Of a DNA stretch of 64,000 nt, positions 1 through 8,903 are shown piece after piece. The position numbers and the translations under genes were made by a program. The notes beneath the pieces were generated by a model, which saw nothing but the letters and a program-made list of their open reading frames with translations, was not told the DNA's origin and ran no database searches. Every line of letters starts with the position of its first letter. Position 1 is the first letter of the stretch. Location of the stretch: assembly GCF_019392245.1 (NCBI RefSeq), contig NZ_JAHXRL010000010.1:1-64000 (forward strand), given 5' to 3'. The stretch is from Sulfitobacter sp. CW3. Its GTDB lineage: Bacteria; Pseudomonadota; Alphaproteobacteria; Rhodobacterales; Rhodobacteraceae.

Positions 1-398
1 TGGCCAGTGATACGCGCAGCGACGACCCGGTTTATGCCGAAATTGGATTTTCTGTGCTCACAATGACTGACGGTGATGCGTTGGCAAGGTTGGTGCAACG
101 CTGCAACGAGATTACCCAGAGCCTTGATTTGATCTCGGCTGTGGGTTCGGTTGCAAGACTGGAACCGCACAGTATTGGCGCTGCTTCAGGCACGGGCGAA
201 GCCGTGGTCGAGACACCGCGTGGCGCAGCCCAACTGAGCCTAACATTGCAAAAAGGTAAAGTTATTGCAGCAGATATAAAAACACCAACGACAGCGCATT
301 TAGCTTTGATTGGAGATGTCGCGGAGGGACAGGAGCTGGGCGACGCGCTGACCGGGATCGGATCGCTGGACATCAGCCCGTGGGAGGTGACATCGTGA
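1..398 (+). CDS. nuoD: NADH-quinone oxidoreductase subunit D, C-terminal part (cut by window edge)
   Basis: The reading frame is open from the left edge (first full codon at base 3), so only the last 131 residues or so are visible. They match the C-terminal part of the 49-kDa NuoD/Nqo4 subunit: the GDALARLVQRCNEITQSL helix and the VETPRGAAQLSL strand with its E-x-PRG motif. The tail reads SLDISPWEVTS rather than the usual SLDxxxGEVDR, and it lacks the terminal DPCxxC of NiFe-hydrogenase large subunits, so this is a Nuo-type rather than a hydrogenase protein. NuoD lies in the peripheral arm of complex I and helps form the quinone pocket. The stop overlaps the nuoH start, so it belongs to the following operon. 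Confidence 0.85.
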   Translation, partial: ASDTRSDDPVYAEIGFSVLTMTDGDALARLVQRCNEITQSLDLISAVGSVARLEPHSIGAASGTGEAVVETPRGAAQLSLTLQKGKVIAADIKTPTTAHLALIGDVAEGQELGDALTGIGSLDISPWEVTS

Positions 399-1294
399 CC
401 GTATCGATTGTGCTGGTAGCACTTGCGGTGGGTGCATACCTAGTTGCCGTGTTGGAAAGCTGGGCAGTTCACGGGCGGCTGGAACCCGCGCGTCCTGCAA
501 TTTCAGCGCTTGCACTTTTAGGGCGTGAATCCCTGCTGGCGCGCACGCCAGACAGGTTGTTTTTTGAAGCCGGACCAGTGGTCTTGCTTGTAGCTGGTCT
601 TTTGGCGGTTGCTGTAATTCCACTGGCACCGGGCTTGATTGTCACTGATCTAGCGACAGGTGCTTTGTTTCTGAACGCGGCGCTGGCCTATGTTTTGGTC
701 GCGCTGATCATGGCCGGATGGGGGCCGAACGGTGCCTATGCCATGATAGGTGGCTGGCGGTTTTTGGGACAGTTTGTGGCCTATGCGATGTTGATCGTGA
801 TGCCGATTACTGCCGTGGCAATGCGTGCAGAATCATTGTCGACCGTGGACATCGTTACCTCGCAATCAACCTTGTGGAACATCGCTTATCAGCCGCTGGG
901 CTTCGTGCTGTTCGTTGCCGCTGCGATGGGGTTGTGCTGGTTGCCTCCCTTGGACTTGCCGACAGCGCGCGGTGATCTGACAGGTGGGATCGAGGCCGAA
1001 TATACTGGTGCGCGCCTTGCCGTGCTGCGGCTGGCACGGATGGTCCTGATCATGGCACTGGCGGGTGCAACCGTGACCTTCTATCTCGGTGGTTGGCTTG
1101 GTCCATGGTTGCCAGCCTGGGCGTGGAGCGCGATCAAGATCCTTTTTGTAGCGGGTCTGATGGTTAGTGTCGGACGACTGGTGCCGCGCGTTCGCGAGGC
1201 GCAATATCTGGAGATCAGTTGGAAACTCGGCATCCCTCTGGCCCTCGCAAATATATTCCTTGTTGGCGTCATCACTCTGGTGGTCCCGATATGA
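395..1294 (+). CDS. nuoH: NADH-quinone oxidoreductase subunit H
   Basis: A hydrophobic protein of 299 residues with about eight membrane helices, matching NuoH/ND1, the membrane subunit that joins the quinone site to the proton channels. Visible family features are the early LExWAVHGRLEPARP loop, the GxWRFLGQFVAY segment and an acidic loop with GIEAEYTGARLAVLRLARM. I chose the GTG at 395 because a strong ribosome site (GGAGGTGA, 383-390) lies just before it and the codon overlaps the nuoD stop; an upstream GTG at 380 would bury that site. It ends in an ATGA overlap with nuoJ. It is slightly shorter than typical NuoH (about 320-345 residues). Confidence 0.88.
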   Translation: MTVSIVLVALAVGAYLVAVLESWAVHGRLEPARPAISALALLGRESLLARTPDRLFFEAGPVVLLVAGLLAVAVIPLAPGLIVTDLATGALFLNAALAYVLVALIMAGWGPNGAYAMIGGWRFLGQFVAYAMLIVMPITAVAMRAESLSTVDIVTSQSTLWNIAYQPLGFVLFVAAAMGLCWLPPLDLPTARGDLTGGIEAEYTGARLAVLRLARMVLIMALAGATVTFYLGGWLGPWLPAWAWSAIKILFVAGLMVSVGRLVPRVREAQYLEISWKLGIPLALANIFLVGVITLVVPI

Positions 1295-1806
1295 CCCCTC
1301 AGATGATCTTCCTCATGTTTTTTGGCGGTGCGGCCGTGTGGTTCGGCATCGTCGTATTTCGCACTCATTCAATGGTGCGCTCTGCATTAGCGTTACTGTT
1401 TTCGCAAACCGCCGTGGGTGTGATGTTCCTGCTGATGCAGGCGGAATTTCTGGGCGTCTTGCAGATCATGATGATGGCCACGGAGATGAGCGTTATGGCG
1501 ATCTTCATGGTGATGTTCATGATGGACCCTGGCGGCATGGGCGCGATGGACATGACGCACCAGAAACGTCTGTCACTTTGGGCGGGGGGCATCGGATTTG
1601 TCGCCGCGCTGGCGGTTATATGGCTGGCCGATTGGGGACCGGCGAACCTTCAGATCCCGGACGCGACCGAGCAAACGGCAGAACTTGGGCGTGAACTCTT
1701 GGGCCGCTCGATGTTTATCTTTGAATCGGCCGCGCTCATGATCCTGACGGCGATGGTGGCCGCCACTATGGTTGCGATCCACCCGAACGAAGGACGCAAG
1801 CGATGA
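1291..1806 (+). CDS. nuoJ: NADH-quinone oxidoreductase subunit J
   Basis: A membrane protein of 171 residues with five predicted helices, matching NuoJ/ND6 of the complex I membrane arm. The start at 1291 overlaps the nuoH stop (ATGA), which argues against upstream in-frame starts. Helices two and three (SALALLFSQTAVGVMFLLMQAEFLG, VLQIMMMATEMSVMAIFMVM) carry the conserved pattern of small and acidic residues around helix 3. NuoI, the 2x[4Fe-4S] ferredoxin subunit normally encoded between nuoH and nuoJ, is absent here. The end overlaps nuoK by four bases. Confidence 0.86.
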   Translation: MTPQMIFLMFFGGAAVWFGIVVFRTHSMVRSALALLFSQTAVGVMFLLMQAEFLGVLQIMMMATEMSVMAIFMVMFMMDPGGMGAMDMTHQKRLSLWAGGIGFVAALAVIWLADWGPANLQIPDATEQTAELGRELLGRSMFIFESAALMILTAMVAATMVAIHPNEGRKR

Positions 1807-2114
1807 TCCCCGAACTGATAATCGCCCTCAGCGTCGGTGCGGCCCTGTTTGGGGTCGGGCTTTATGGCGCGCTGAGCCAAACTAATCTTGTGATGATCAT
1901 CATGGGGGTAGAGTTGATCCTTGCTGCGGCACTGGTCAATCTGGTGGCCTTCTGGCGCTATCTGCATCCGGACGTCCCGGCGGCGCAAATGTTTGTGCTG
2001 ATTGTCATGGCGGTGATGGCGGTTGAAATGGCTGTAGGCTTTGGTATCGCCATCGCGCGGTTCCGTTCGCGTGGGTCGGTCGAGATGGAAGAAGCTCGCG
2101 AGTTGAAGGGATGA
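1803..2114 (+). CDS. nuoK: NADH-quinone oxidoreductase subunit K
   Basis: A protein of 103 residues with three membrane helices, the normal size and shape of NuoK/ND4L. The second helix carries the conserved Glu in GVELILAAALVNLVAF (N-L-V-x-F signature), and the third has another acidic residue in MAVEMAVGFGIAIARFR; both glutamates belong to the proton path of the family. It is joined to nuoJ and nuoL by four-base ATGA overlaps, so translation is probably coupled across nuoJKL. Confidence 0.9.
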   Translation: MIPELIIALSVGAALFGVGLYGALSQTNLVMIIMGVELILAAALVNLVAFWRYLHPDVPAAQMFVLIVMAVMAVEMAVGFGIAIARFRSRGSVEMEEARELKG

Positions 2115-4006
2115 CGATGCTGGTTCTGACCCTGCTGGGCCCACTGCTGGCAGCATTGGCGATGTTCACGCTGCGCCGCATACCCGAGGTCCTGGCGCTG
2201 ACTGGGGCCGTGTTTGGGTTTGCTGGCGCACTCGGGCTTTTTGTTGCTGTATCAGACGGTGTGGTCGTGAGCATCTCACTGCCCTTTTTGCCTGATTTTC
2301 CGATCCGCCTCGTCGCTTCGCCCCTCACTGCAACGCTTTCGATGGTTGTGGCTACGGTTGCCGCTATGGTGTTGATCTATGCTGCGGGATACATGCGCAA
2401 GGACCCCGAGCGGGTGCGGTTTTTTGGGACAATGTTGCTGTTTGTCACCGCTATGCAGGCACTGGTGCTGTCGGGTGACTGGATCACGCTGCTGGCCGCT
2501 TGGGAGATGATGGGCTTTGCCAGCTATCTGTTGATCGGCTTTTGGTATGGCCGCGCGGGTGTGGCCAGTGCCGCAATGCGCGCGTTTCTATACACGCGCA
2601 GTGCAGATTTGGGTCTCTATATCGGGGTGTTCATCCTGATTGGCATGTCTGGCACATCCGAAATTGCCGTTACACTTATTTCAACTGGTACACCCACGCT
2701 TGTGGCCGGAGTGTTGCTGTTGGTGGCGGCGATGGGCAAATCGGCACAGGTGCCGTTACAGGACTGGCTGATGCGTGCCATGGCGGGGCCGACGCCGGTG
2801 TCGGCGCTGTTACACTCGGCCACACTGGTGGCGGCAGGGGCGATTCTGCTGATCCGCACGGCCCCCATGTTGCCCGATGGCGTGCTTTTGGTCGTCGGAA
2901 TTGTTGGTGGCATCACCGCTGTGATCACTGGACTGATTGCATTGGCAGAGCGTGATCTGAAACGGTTGTTGGCGGCCTCCACCGCGAGTCAATACGGGCT
3001 GATGTTGTTGGCCATCGGTGCTGGAGCGCCGATTGCGGCCCTTCTGCATTTGATTGCCCATGCGGCGATCAAGAGTTCCCTTTTCCTAGGTGCAGGCGTG
3101 TTTCAGCATGACCGTGACGGCACTGGGCTAGAGACACTGGCGGGGGCAGGGCGTGCAAGGCCGGGCATTTTCGCAGGTTTTGCTATTGCCGCGTTGGCAC
3201 TAGCGGGCATGCCGCCGCTGGCCGCGTTCTTTTCCAAGGATGCGATCATCGCGGCCGCACTGGACAGCCCCACGGCACCGTGGCTTTTGCCGCTGGCGTT
3301 GGCTGGATCAGTGTTGACGGGTGCCTATATGGGCCGCGCACTAAATGTATTGTGGGATGGCGACGCGGGGCCCGTGCAGGTGCCAGTACCACTCATGACC
3401 ATTGGCATGGGCTTACTGGTAGCACTGGCCACCGGGCTAGGGCTCGGCTTTGGTGCGCTTGAACATATGTTAGGGGCGGAAATTGAAAAACCCGGCTGGA
3501 TCGTGCCCGCAATGGGACTGGCCGTAGGGCTTGCTGGTTTAATACTTGGTTGGTTTGTGCCCCCTGCGCGTCTGCTTGGTCCACTCCTGACACCTGCGCA
3601 AAACGGCTTTGCTGTTGCGGGCGGAATGGACGGGTTGATCCTACGTCCCGCCTTGGCCATCGCTGCCAACTGCGAAGCCATGGAGCAGCGCCTTTTGCTA
3701 GCACAGGTCGGGACGGTGCGTAGAATTGGGCTTGGTACCGCGCAACTGGCAGAACACGCAGACGCCGCACTTTTTGCTTTTTCACTTTGGGTCGGACAGT
3801 TGTCGATGCGACTGGGTCTGGCGAGTAAATTCACAGATACCAATGGTATCGACGCTGCAATCTTTGGCTTTGTGCAGCGGATGATTGCCGCTGGTGCCCA
3901 AGCACGCCGCCTCCAAAGCGGCTTCATTCATCGCGAACTTGCACTGACAGCAATCGGCATCGCGCTGATCGTGGCCGGACTGTTGGCAGCACCGTATTAT
4001 TCCTGA
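2111..4006 (+). CDS. nuoL: NADH-quinone oxidoreductase subunit L
   Basis: A 631-residue antiporter-like subunit of complex I with about 16 membrane helices. The Proton_antipo_M core is clear: AAWEMMGFASYLLIGFWY holds the helix-5 Glu, then GKSAQVPLQDWLMRAMAGPTPVSALLHSATLVAAG carries the conserved Lys and the His-containing helix, and AERDLKRLLAASTASQYG the broken-helix Lys. A long amphipathic helix and last transmembrane helix follow near the C-terminus, as in NuoL. It starts in an ATGA overlap with nuoK. A weak ribosome site (GAAGGG) lies inside the nuoK end. Confidence 0.9.
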   Translation: MTMLVLTLLGPLLAALAMFTLRRIPEVLALTGAVFGFAGALGLFVAVSDGVVVSISLPFLPDFPIRLVASPLTATLSMVVATVAAMVLIYAAGYMRKDPERVRFFGTMLLFVTAMQALVLSGDWITLLAAWEMMGFASYLLIGFWYGRAGVASAAMRAFLYTRSADLGLYIGVFILIGMSGTSEIAVTLISTGTPTLVAGVLLLVAAMGKSAQVPLQDWLMRAMAGPTPVSALLHSATLVAAGAILLIRTAPMLPDGVLLVVGIVGGITAVITGLIALAERDLKRLLAASTASQYGLMLLAIGAGAPIAALLHLIAHAAIKSSLFLGAGVFQHDRDGTGLETLAGAGRARPGIFAGFAIAALALAGMPPLAAFFSKDAIIAAALDSPTAPWLLPLALAGSVLTGAYMGRALNVLWDGDAGPVQVPVPLMTIGMGLLVALATGLGLGFGALEHMLGAEIEKPGWIVPAMGLAVGLAGLILGWFVPPARLLGPLLTPAQNGFAVAGGMDGLILRPALAIAANCEAMEQRLLLAQVGTVRRIGLGTAQLAEHADAALFAFSLWVGQLSMRLGLASKFTDTNGIDAAIFGFVQRMIAAGAQARRLQSGFIHRELALTAIGIALIVAGLLAAPYYS

Positions 4007-4018
4007 GGAGACATTACC

Positions 4019-5479
4019 ATGCCACTCTTGACCCTTGCCACCTTCCTGCCGATTCTGGGCGGGCTGGCGCTGATTGCGCTGCCAAACAGGTCGGCCCGCG
4101 TGGCACATGGCATGTCGATTGCGGTGACGGGTGTCGTATTCATGCTCACGCTTGTGATCTGGTCGCGCGGCACTGTTGCGGGCGGTTTCGCCCAGATTGA
4201 GGAACTCGCGTGGATACCGGCCATTGGTGCCGCTTATCGGTTGGGACTGGACGGGTTGAGCCTGCCGTTGGTGTTGCTCACGTCGTTGCTGTTCTTTTTG
4301 TCAGCGATCTACTCGGCGCGGATCAGCGATCGTGCGCCAAGCTATGTTGTGTTGATGCTTATGCTCGAAACGGCCGCACTTGGCACGTTTATGGCGCTTG
4401 ACGGACTGCTGTTTTATGTTTTTTTCGAGGTCTCGCTGGTAGGCATGTATTTCATGATCGCCGGATGGGGATATGAAGACCGACAGCGCGCCGCGCTGAT
4501 GTTCTTTATCTATACGTTGCTGGGATCGTTGCCGCTGTTGCTCGCGATTATCGGGTTGTATCTGAGCAGTGGCACCTTCGACATGCGTGTCTGGATCGAC
4601 ATGCCACCTCTGACAGGCATTGCGGCGATGCTTGCGCTGATTGCGATGCTGTTTACCTTCGCAGTCAAGATACCGGCCTTTCCGGTGCACACTTGGCTAC
4701 CTGCCGCACATGTTCAGGCACCCACGGCGGGCAGCGTGATCCTGGCCGGTGTGATGCTGAAATTCGGCACTTACGGACTGGTACGCTTTGCTTTGCAAAT
4801 GACGCCTGAGGCATTTGCGCAAGCCGGTCAGGTAATCCTAGCGGTGGGGGTGGTCAGCGCGCTGTACGGGGCCTTCGCCGCACTGGCACAGTCTGATCTG
4901 AAAAAAATGATTGCCTACACGTCGATCAACCACATGGGCTATGTCGTGATGGGTGTGGCGGTGGCCGCGCTTACCGTTGATTTGCGTATCCGCACAATTG
5001 CATTGGACGGTGCGACTTTGCAGATGGTCAGCCACGGTCTGGTGACAGGCGCGTTGTTCTTTTTGCTGGGCATGTTGCAGGACCGCGCCCACAGCCGCGA
5101 TATGAGTGAATTTGGTGGTCTGCTGGGCCGTGTGCCGTGGTTGGGCTGGTCGTTCATCCTGATGGCGTTCGCTTCACTTGGTTTGCCGGGGTTGGCGCAT
5201 TTCCCTGCAGAGTTTCAGGTGTTTCTGGCGACCCTGAATACCGCTCCATGGGCGATCATAGCTATCCTTGCCATCGTGGTAACCGCAGGCCTGTATCTGC
5301 GCGCCATCGCCGCCGTGTTCCTTGGCTCCGAGAACGAGAAATGGCTGGAAATGCGCGATCTAGACCGCAGGGAGAAGCTGGTGATTGTGCCTCTTTTGAT
5401 TCTGACTGTTTTAGTTGGTGTCGCGCCGAGTTGGCTGATCAACATGATCCACACAACAATGGAAAGCCTAAGTTTCTGA
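4019..5479 (+). CDS. nuoM: NADH-quinone oxidoreductase subunit M
   Basis: A 486-residue antiporter-like membrane subunit matching NuoM/ND4. Key signatures are FYVFFEVSLVGMYFMIAGWG (helix-5 Glu), AFAVKIPAFPVHTWLPAAHVQAPTAGSVILAGVMLK with the central Lys residues and the HTWLPxAH motif (written here in overlapping parts: KIPAFPVHTWLPAAH and VQAPTAGSVILAG), and QSDLKKMIAYTSINHMG. A good ribosome site (GAGGAG) lies about eight bases before the ATG at 4019. It is separated from nuoL by only 12 bases and its stop overlaps the nuoN start by one base. Confidence 0.9.
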   Translation: MPLLTLATFLPILGGLALIALPNRSARVAHGMSIAVTGVVFMLTLVIWSRGTVAGGFAQIEELAWIPAIGAAYRLGLDGLSLPLVLLTSLLFFLSAIYSARISDRAPSYVVLMLMLETAALGTFMALDGLLFYVFFEVSLVGMYFMIAGWGYEDRQRAALMFFIYTLLGSLPLLLAIIGLYLSSGTFDMRVWIDMPPLTGIAAMLALIAMLFTFAVKIPAFPVHTWLPAAHVQAPTAGSVILAGVMLKFGTYGLVRFALQMTPEAFAQAGQVILAVGVVSALYGAFAALAQSDLKKMIAYTSINHMGYVVMGVAVAALTVDLRIRTIALDGATLQMVSHGLVTGALFFLLGMLQDRAHSRDMSEFGGLLGRVPWLGWSFILMAFASLGLPGLAHFPAEFQVFLATLNTAPWAIIAILAIVVTAGLYLRAIAAVFLGSENEKWLEMRDLDRREKLVIVPLLILTVLVGVAPSWLINMIHTTMESLSF

Positions 5480-6843
5480 TGGAGCGTGATCTTTCCTTTC
5501 TGATTCCGGAGCTTTTGCTGTCATCCGCCGCGATGCTGATGATCGTGGCCGAGATGATGCGTGCCGCGCGTCTGGCACTGGTGATTGGGCTGGTGGGACT
5601 GGCAGCAGCGACGCTGCTGACATTGCCGATGCTGCACGCTGACACAACCGTGTTCAGCGGCACCTACCGTATAGATCTGATTTCGGGCTGGGCCAAGTTG
5701 ATCCTGCTTCCGGGCACGGCATTAGCATTGTTAATGGTGCGCGCCGAAATCGCGGGTCAAGACCGCGAGGGCAGCGTCTATGCGCTGATCTGTCTCGTGA
5801 CACTTGGTGCGTTGATGCTGGCGGGTGGCGGCGACATAATGGTGCTGGTCTTGGGGGTTGTGCTGACGGGGCTCGGTTCGTTCGCGCTGGTGGCATTCCC
5901 GCGCGATGATGCGGCCACAGAGGCCGCGATGAAATACCTCGTTTTCGGGGCAGTCACCGGATCGGTGATGATTTACGGGCTAACCTTCTGGTTCGGCGGG
6001 GTAGGATCGACGCTATTCTCCGAGCTTGGCGCGCTTGACGGCAAACCATTGATACCCACGGCGGGGCTGGTGGCGGTGATCATCGGGTTGGGATACAAAG
6101 CCGCACTGGTGCCGTTTCATTTCTGGGCACCTGATGCCTATGACGGCGCGCCAGTGTCCATTGCTGCCTATCTGTCTGTCATCACCAAACTGGCAGCGAT
6201 TTTTGCCTTTACGCAGGTGTTGCGCGATCTTCCAACCAGCAGCGGTTGGCCGCTGGTGATCGCAGTGATCTCAGCGGTTACAATGACATATGGGTATCTG
6301 ACAGCGCTGGTGCAAACCAATCTGGTACGGCTGATTGCCTATTGCTCTATAGCGCAGTCCGGTTACTTCATGTTGGGCATTGTGGCGCTGGGTGCCAGCT
6401 CGCTTGCAGTCCCCGGATTGATCGTGCTGGGGGCTGCATACGCGGCAATGAACCTCGGTGCCTTTGCCGTGGTGATGATTTCCGGACGCAGCCTTGATGA
6501 CATGCGCGGCTTTGGCCGCAAACGACCTGTCATGGGAGTTGCGATGGTTAGCTTCCTTCTGTCGCTGATCGGTATCCCGCCGTTGTTCGGCTTTGTCGGC
6601 AAGGTTTACCTGTTCACGGCCGCAATTGAGGCAGGCTTTGTTTGGCTGGCAGTGATCGGCATCCTCAATTCCGTTCTGGCACTTGGCGTCTATCTGCGGA
6701 TCATCGTGCCGATGTATCAACCTGCACAGGATATTGACGAGAGTTCCGAAAAGTCACCTCACCCCGCGCTCGTCGCAGTCATCGGCATTACTGCGCTTGT
6801 AACGCTCGGGGTGGGGTTCTTGGCAGGCTTCCTGCCGGCATGA
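5479..6843 (+). CDS. nuoN: NADH-quinone oxidoreductase subunit N
   Basis: A 454-residue antiporter-like subunit matching NuoN/ND2. The start at 5479 (MERDLSFLIPELLLSS) overlaps the nuoM stop (TGATG) and gives the standard N-terminus; a longer in-frame extension back into nuoM has no support. Motifs seen are GYKAALVPFHFWAPDAYDGAP (Lys and the H-F-W-x-P-D-x-Y-x-G-A-P signature), LVQTNLVRLIAYCSIAQSGY and GIPPLFGFVGK. It is the last nuo gene of the operon. No terminator hairpin is obvious in the 90 bases that follow. Confidence 0.9.
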   Translation: MERDLSFLIPELLLSSAAMLMIVAEMMRAARLALVIGLVGLAAATLLTLPMLHADTTVFSGTYRIDLISGWAKLILLPGTALALLMVRAEIAGQDREGSVYALICLVTLGALMLAGGGDIMVLVLGVVLTGLGSFALVAFPRDDAATEAAMKYLVFGAVTGSVMIYGLTFWFGGVGSTLFSELGALDGKPLIPTAGLVAVIIGLGYKAALVPFHFWAPDAYDGAPVSIAAYLSVITKLAAIFAFTQVLRDLPTSSGWPLVIAVISAVTMTYGYLTALVQTNLVRLIAYCSIAQSGYFMLGIVALGASSLAVPGLIVLGAAYAAMNLGAFAVVMISGRSLDDMRGFGRKRPVMGVAMVSFLLSLIGIPPLFGFVGKVYLFTAAIEAGFVWLAVIGILNSVLALGVYLRIIVPMYQPAQDIDESSEKSPHPALVAVIGITALVTLGVGFLAGFLPA

Positions 6844-6933
6844 TACCCAATTTTTGGGTGCGCTTTACTTTCGCTGTAACAAAGCACGGACCGGTACGTC
6901 TATTGTATGTACCCTTAGTATCAGGAGGCCCAG

Positions 6934-7104
6934 ATGGAGCACACAACGACCCAAACCGATAAAGCCCAAGTTGAAACTGCCAAAAGCGGCGGATGCTGCG
7001 GCGGACATAAATCCCGCACAGATTCTGAGGTTCAGCCTATATCTCAGCCATCAGCCCAAAAAGCGCCTGTCGCCAAATCAGGCGGCTGCTGTTGTAGTAA
7101 GTAG
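6934..7104 (+). CDS. Small Cys-rich protein with GGCCGGH and GGCCC motifs (56 aa)
   Basis: A 56-residue hydrophilic protein preceded by a near-perfect ribosome site (AGGAGG, five bases before the ATG). It has two Cys clusters, GGCCGGH near residue 19 and GGCCCSK at the very C-terminus, joined by a flexible Lys/Gln/Ser/Pro-rich linker. I know no named family with this shape; paired Cys clusters suggest binding of a metal or redox chemistry, which is inference. It follows nuoN by 90 bases on the same strand, so it could be the last gene of that operon or have its own promoter. Confidence 0.6.
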   Translation: MEHTTTQTDKAQVETAKSGGCCGGHKSRTDSEVQPISQPSAQKAPVAKSGGCCCSK

Positions 7105-7146
7105 AACTGAGAACGATTGGTGATAGTTACGTTTCCAAAACCGAAG

Positions 7147-7186
7147 GTGAGCGGCAGAATTGTGTTTTGATGTATCTGCCGCTCAC
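7147..7186. repeat. 12-bp perfect inverted repeat (hairpin)
   Basis: GTGAGCGGCAGA (7147-7158) and its exact reverse complement (7175-7186) flank a 16-base loop. It lies about 40 bases after the small Cys-rich gene and could be a transcription terminator or a processing hairpin, but only a short GTTT follows the right arm. No gene on the other strand ends here. Confidence 0.5.
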
Positions 7187-7523
7187 GTTTGCGCCGGACG
7201 CGTCGAAGTTTCTCACTCTTGCTCGTCGATCGAGGCTGATTAGCGGGTTACTTTTCGATGGGGAGGTGTCCAAATGGCTTTGCTTCCATATGGATTTTTG
7301 GCGGCAGAGAGCGTAATTCAGATAGGGATCTGCGCCATATTCCTGTGCCACATCTTGAGCCAAACCTTCACGCCAAACTCACTTAACTATATGATAGCTA
7401 TGTGAGAGGCTTGATGCGGACCACCTGTCTTTAAGGCCCCGAAAGTCGAAAACGCGGGACTAGACCAATGGATATTAAGGTCTGTTAAACACCTGAAATG
7501 AATTGAAAATGAAAGCATTATAG
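7187..7523. other. Intergenic region with no supported gene
   Basis: About 340 bases between the hairpin and the APC permease. A 78-codon open frame on the minus strand has no ribosome site and no recognisable domain. The last 60 bases are AT-rich and probably hold the permease promoter, but I cannot place -35 and -10 boxes with confidence. Confidence 0.5.
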
Positions 7524-8849
7524 ATGGATCACCAACACAGTGACGACACCGAGAACAAAGGCTCTATCAGCCTGAGCGGCGGCGTGGCGATGGGCACCGG
7601 AGTGATGATCGGCGCCGGAATCTTCGCACTTACGGGTCAGATCGCGCAACTGGCTGGGCCACTCTTTCCGTTATCGTTTGTTGCCGGTGCAATTGTCACC
7701 AGTTTCAGCGCCTATAGTTATGTCAAAATGTCGAACGCGTTTCCATCTTCGGGTGGCATCGCGATGATCCTGCAAAAAGCGTACGGACCGGGCGCAATTG
7801 CCGCGGCTGCGGCGCTGCTAATGGCGCTGTCGATGGTGATTTCCGAAAGCCTCGTTGCGCGGACCTTCGCTACCTATGTGCTGCGTCCGTTCGACATTAC
7901 CGGCGGCCCGCTGGTTCCCATACTCGCTGTTGGGGTTATCCTGTTTGCCTTTCTCGTCAATATCGCAGGCAGTCGCTCGGTTGGGTTGTTGTCGCTTATC
8001 ATGGCGGTGGTGAAAATTGGCGGCATCGCACTTTTTGGTATTGCAGCACTTTGGGCCAGCGGGTTTCAGTTCGCAGCCGCAAGCGAGGGATCTCCCGGGT
8101 TTGATATCACCGGATTCATTGCGTCCGTGGCACTTGCCATTCTGGCGTTCAAGGGCTTCACCACGATCACCAACAGCGGCGGAGAGATCACTGATCCGCA
8201 CCGCAATGTTGGCCGCACAATTATGATTTCGATCGCGATCTGTGTTGTTGTTTACTTGATTGTGGCCTTTGCGGTTGGATCAAGCCTGACGATAGACCAG
8301 ATCGTTGCCGCCAAGGACTATTCTCTTGCTGAGGCCGCAGCACCCGCACTTGGTAACGCGGGCTTCTACTTCACTGTCGTGCTGGCAGCTGTAGCGACAG
8401 CCTCGGGGGTTCTTGCCAGCGTCTTCGCGGTCTCGCGGATGTTGGCCATGCTTACAGATATGAAAATGATCCCGCATCGGCATTTTGGCATGTCGGGGCC
8501 GATCCGCAGTCACACGCTGGTCTACACGGTCGTTATCGCATCCATCCTCGCGGTCTTTTTCGATCTGACAAGGATCGCGTCATTGGGCGCTTTCTTTTAT
8601 CTGGTGATGGACATGATCGTGCATTGGGGGGTTCTGCGTTTTATGCGCAAAGAGGTGAACGCAAATGCTTCGATCATCATCCTGGCGCTTGTGTTTGACG
8701 CTATCGTGCTTGCTGCCTTCACGTCTATGAAGCTACAGTCCGACCCTCTTATTGTCCTGTATGCAGCCGTCGCGATCACGGCAGTCTTCGCGTTCCAGCG
8801 GATATATCTGTCGCGCTGGACGGCGCCACAACCAAGCGAAGAACACTAG
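7524..8849 (+). CDS. APC-family amino acid/polyamine permease
   Basis: A 441-residue membrane protein with about 12 helices. The N-terminal GVAMGTGVMIGAGIFALTGQ is the classic first unwound helix of the amino acid-polyamine-organocation superfamily, where the substrate backbone binds. Further family patterns are YVKMSNAFPSSGGIAMIL (start of helix 3) and FKGFTTITNSGGEITDP (helix 6-7 region). The substrate cannot be named from sequence. It begins with a short His/Asp-rich cytoplasmic tail. It is a single gene on the plus strand, convergent with the block of minus-strand genes to its right, and ends in a strong hairpin terminator. Confidence 0.8.
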   Translation: MDHQHSDDTENKGSISLSGGVAMGTGVMIGAGIFALTGQIAQLAGPLFPLSFVAGAIVTSFSAYSYVKMSNAFPSSGGIAMILQKAYGPGAIAAAAALLMALSMVISESLVARTFATYVLRPFDITGGPLVPILAVGVILFAFLVNIAGSRSVGLLSLIMAVVKIGGIALFGIAALWASGFQFAAASEGSPGFDITGFIASVALAILAFKGFTTITNSGGEITDPHRNVGRTIMISIAICVVVYLIVAFAVGSSLTIDQIVAAKDYSLAEAAAPALGNAGFYFTVVLAAVATASGVLASVFAVSRMLAMLTDMKMIPHRHFGMSGPIRSHTLVYTVVIASILAVFFDLTRIASLGAFFYLVMDMIVHWGVLRFMRKEVNANASIIILALVFDAIVLAAFTSMKLQSDPLIVLYAAVAITAVFAFQRIYLSRWTAPQPSEEH

Positions 8850-8865
8850 CCCTCCCCAAACAACA

Positions 8866-8903
8866 GGCGCGTCCGGCAAGCAGGTGCCGGGTGTGCCCTT
8901 TTT
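8866..8903 (+). terminator. Rho-independent terminator of the APC permease gene
   Basis: A 12-bp stem with wobble pairs (8866-8877 with 8886-8897, core CCGGC/GCCGG), an eight-base loop and a run of five T (8899-8903). It lies 17 bases past the permease stop and touches the stop codon of the convergent channel gene. Confidence 0.75.

Noticed and set aside
7127..7363. 78-codon minus-strand frame after the small Cys-rich gene
   Set aside because: No start signal and no family; it spans the perfect hairpin at 7147-7186, which fits non-coding DNA better.
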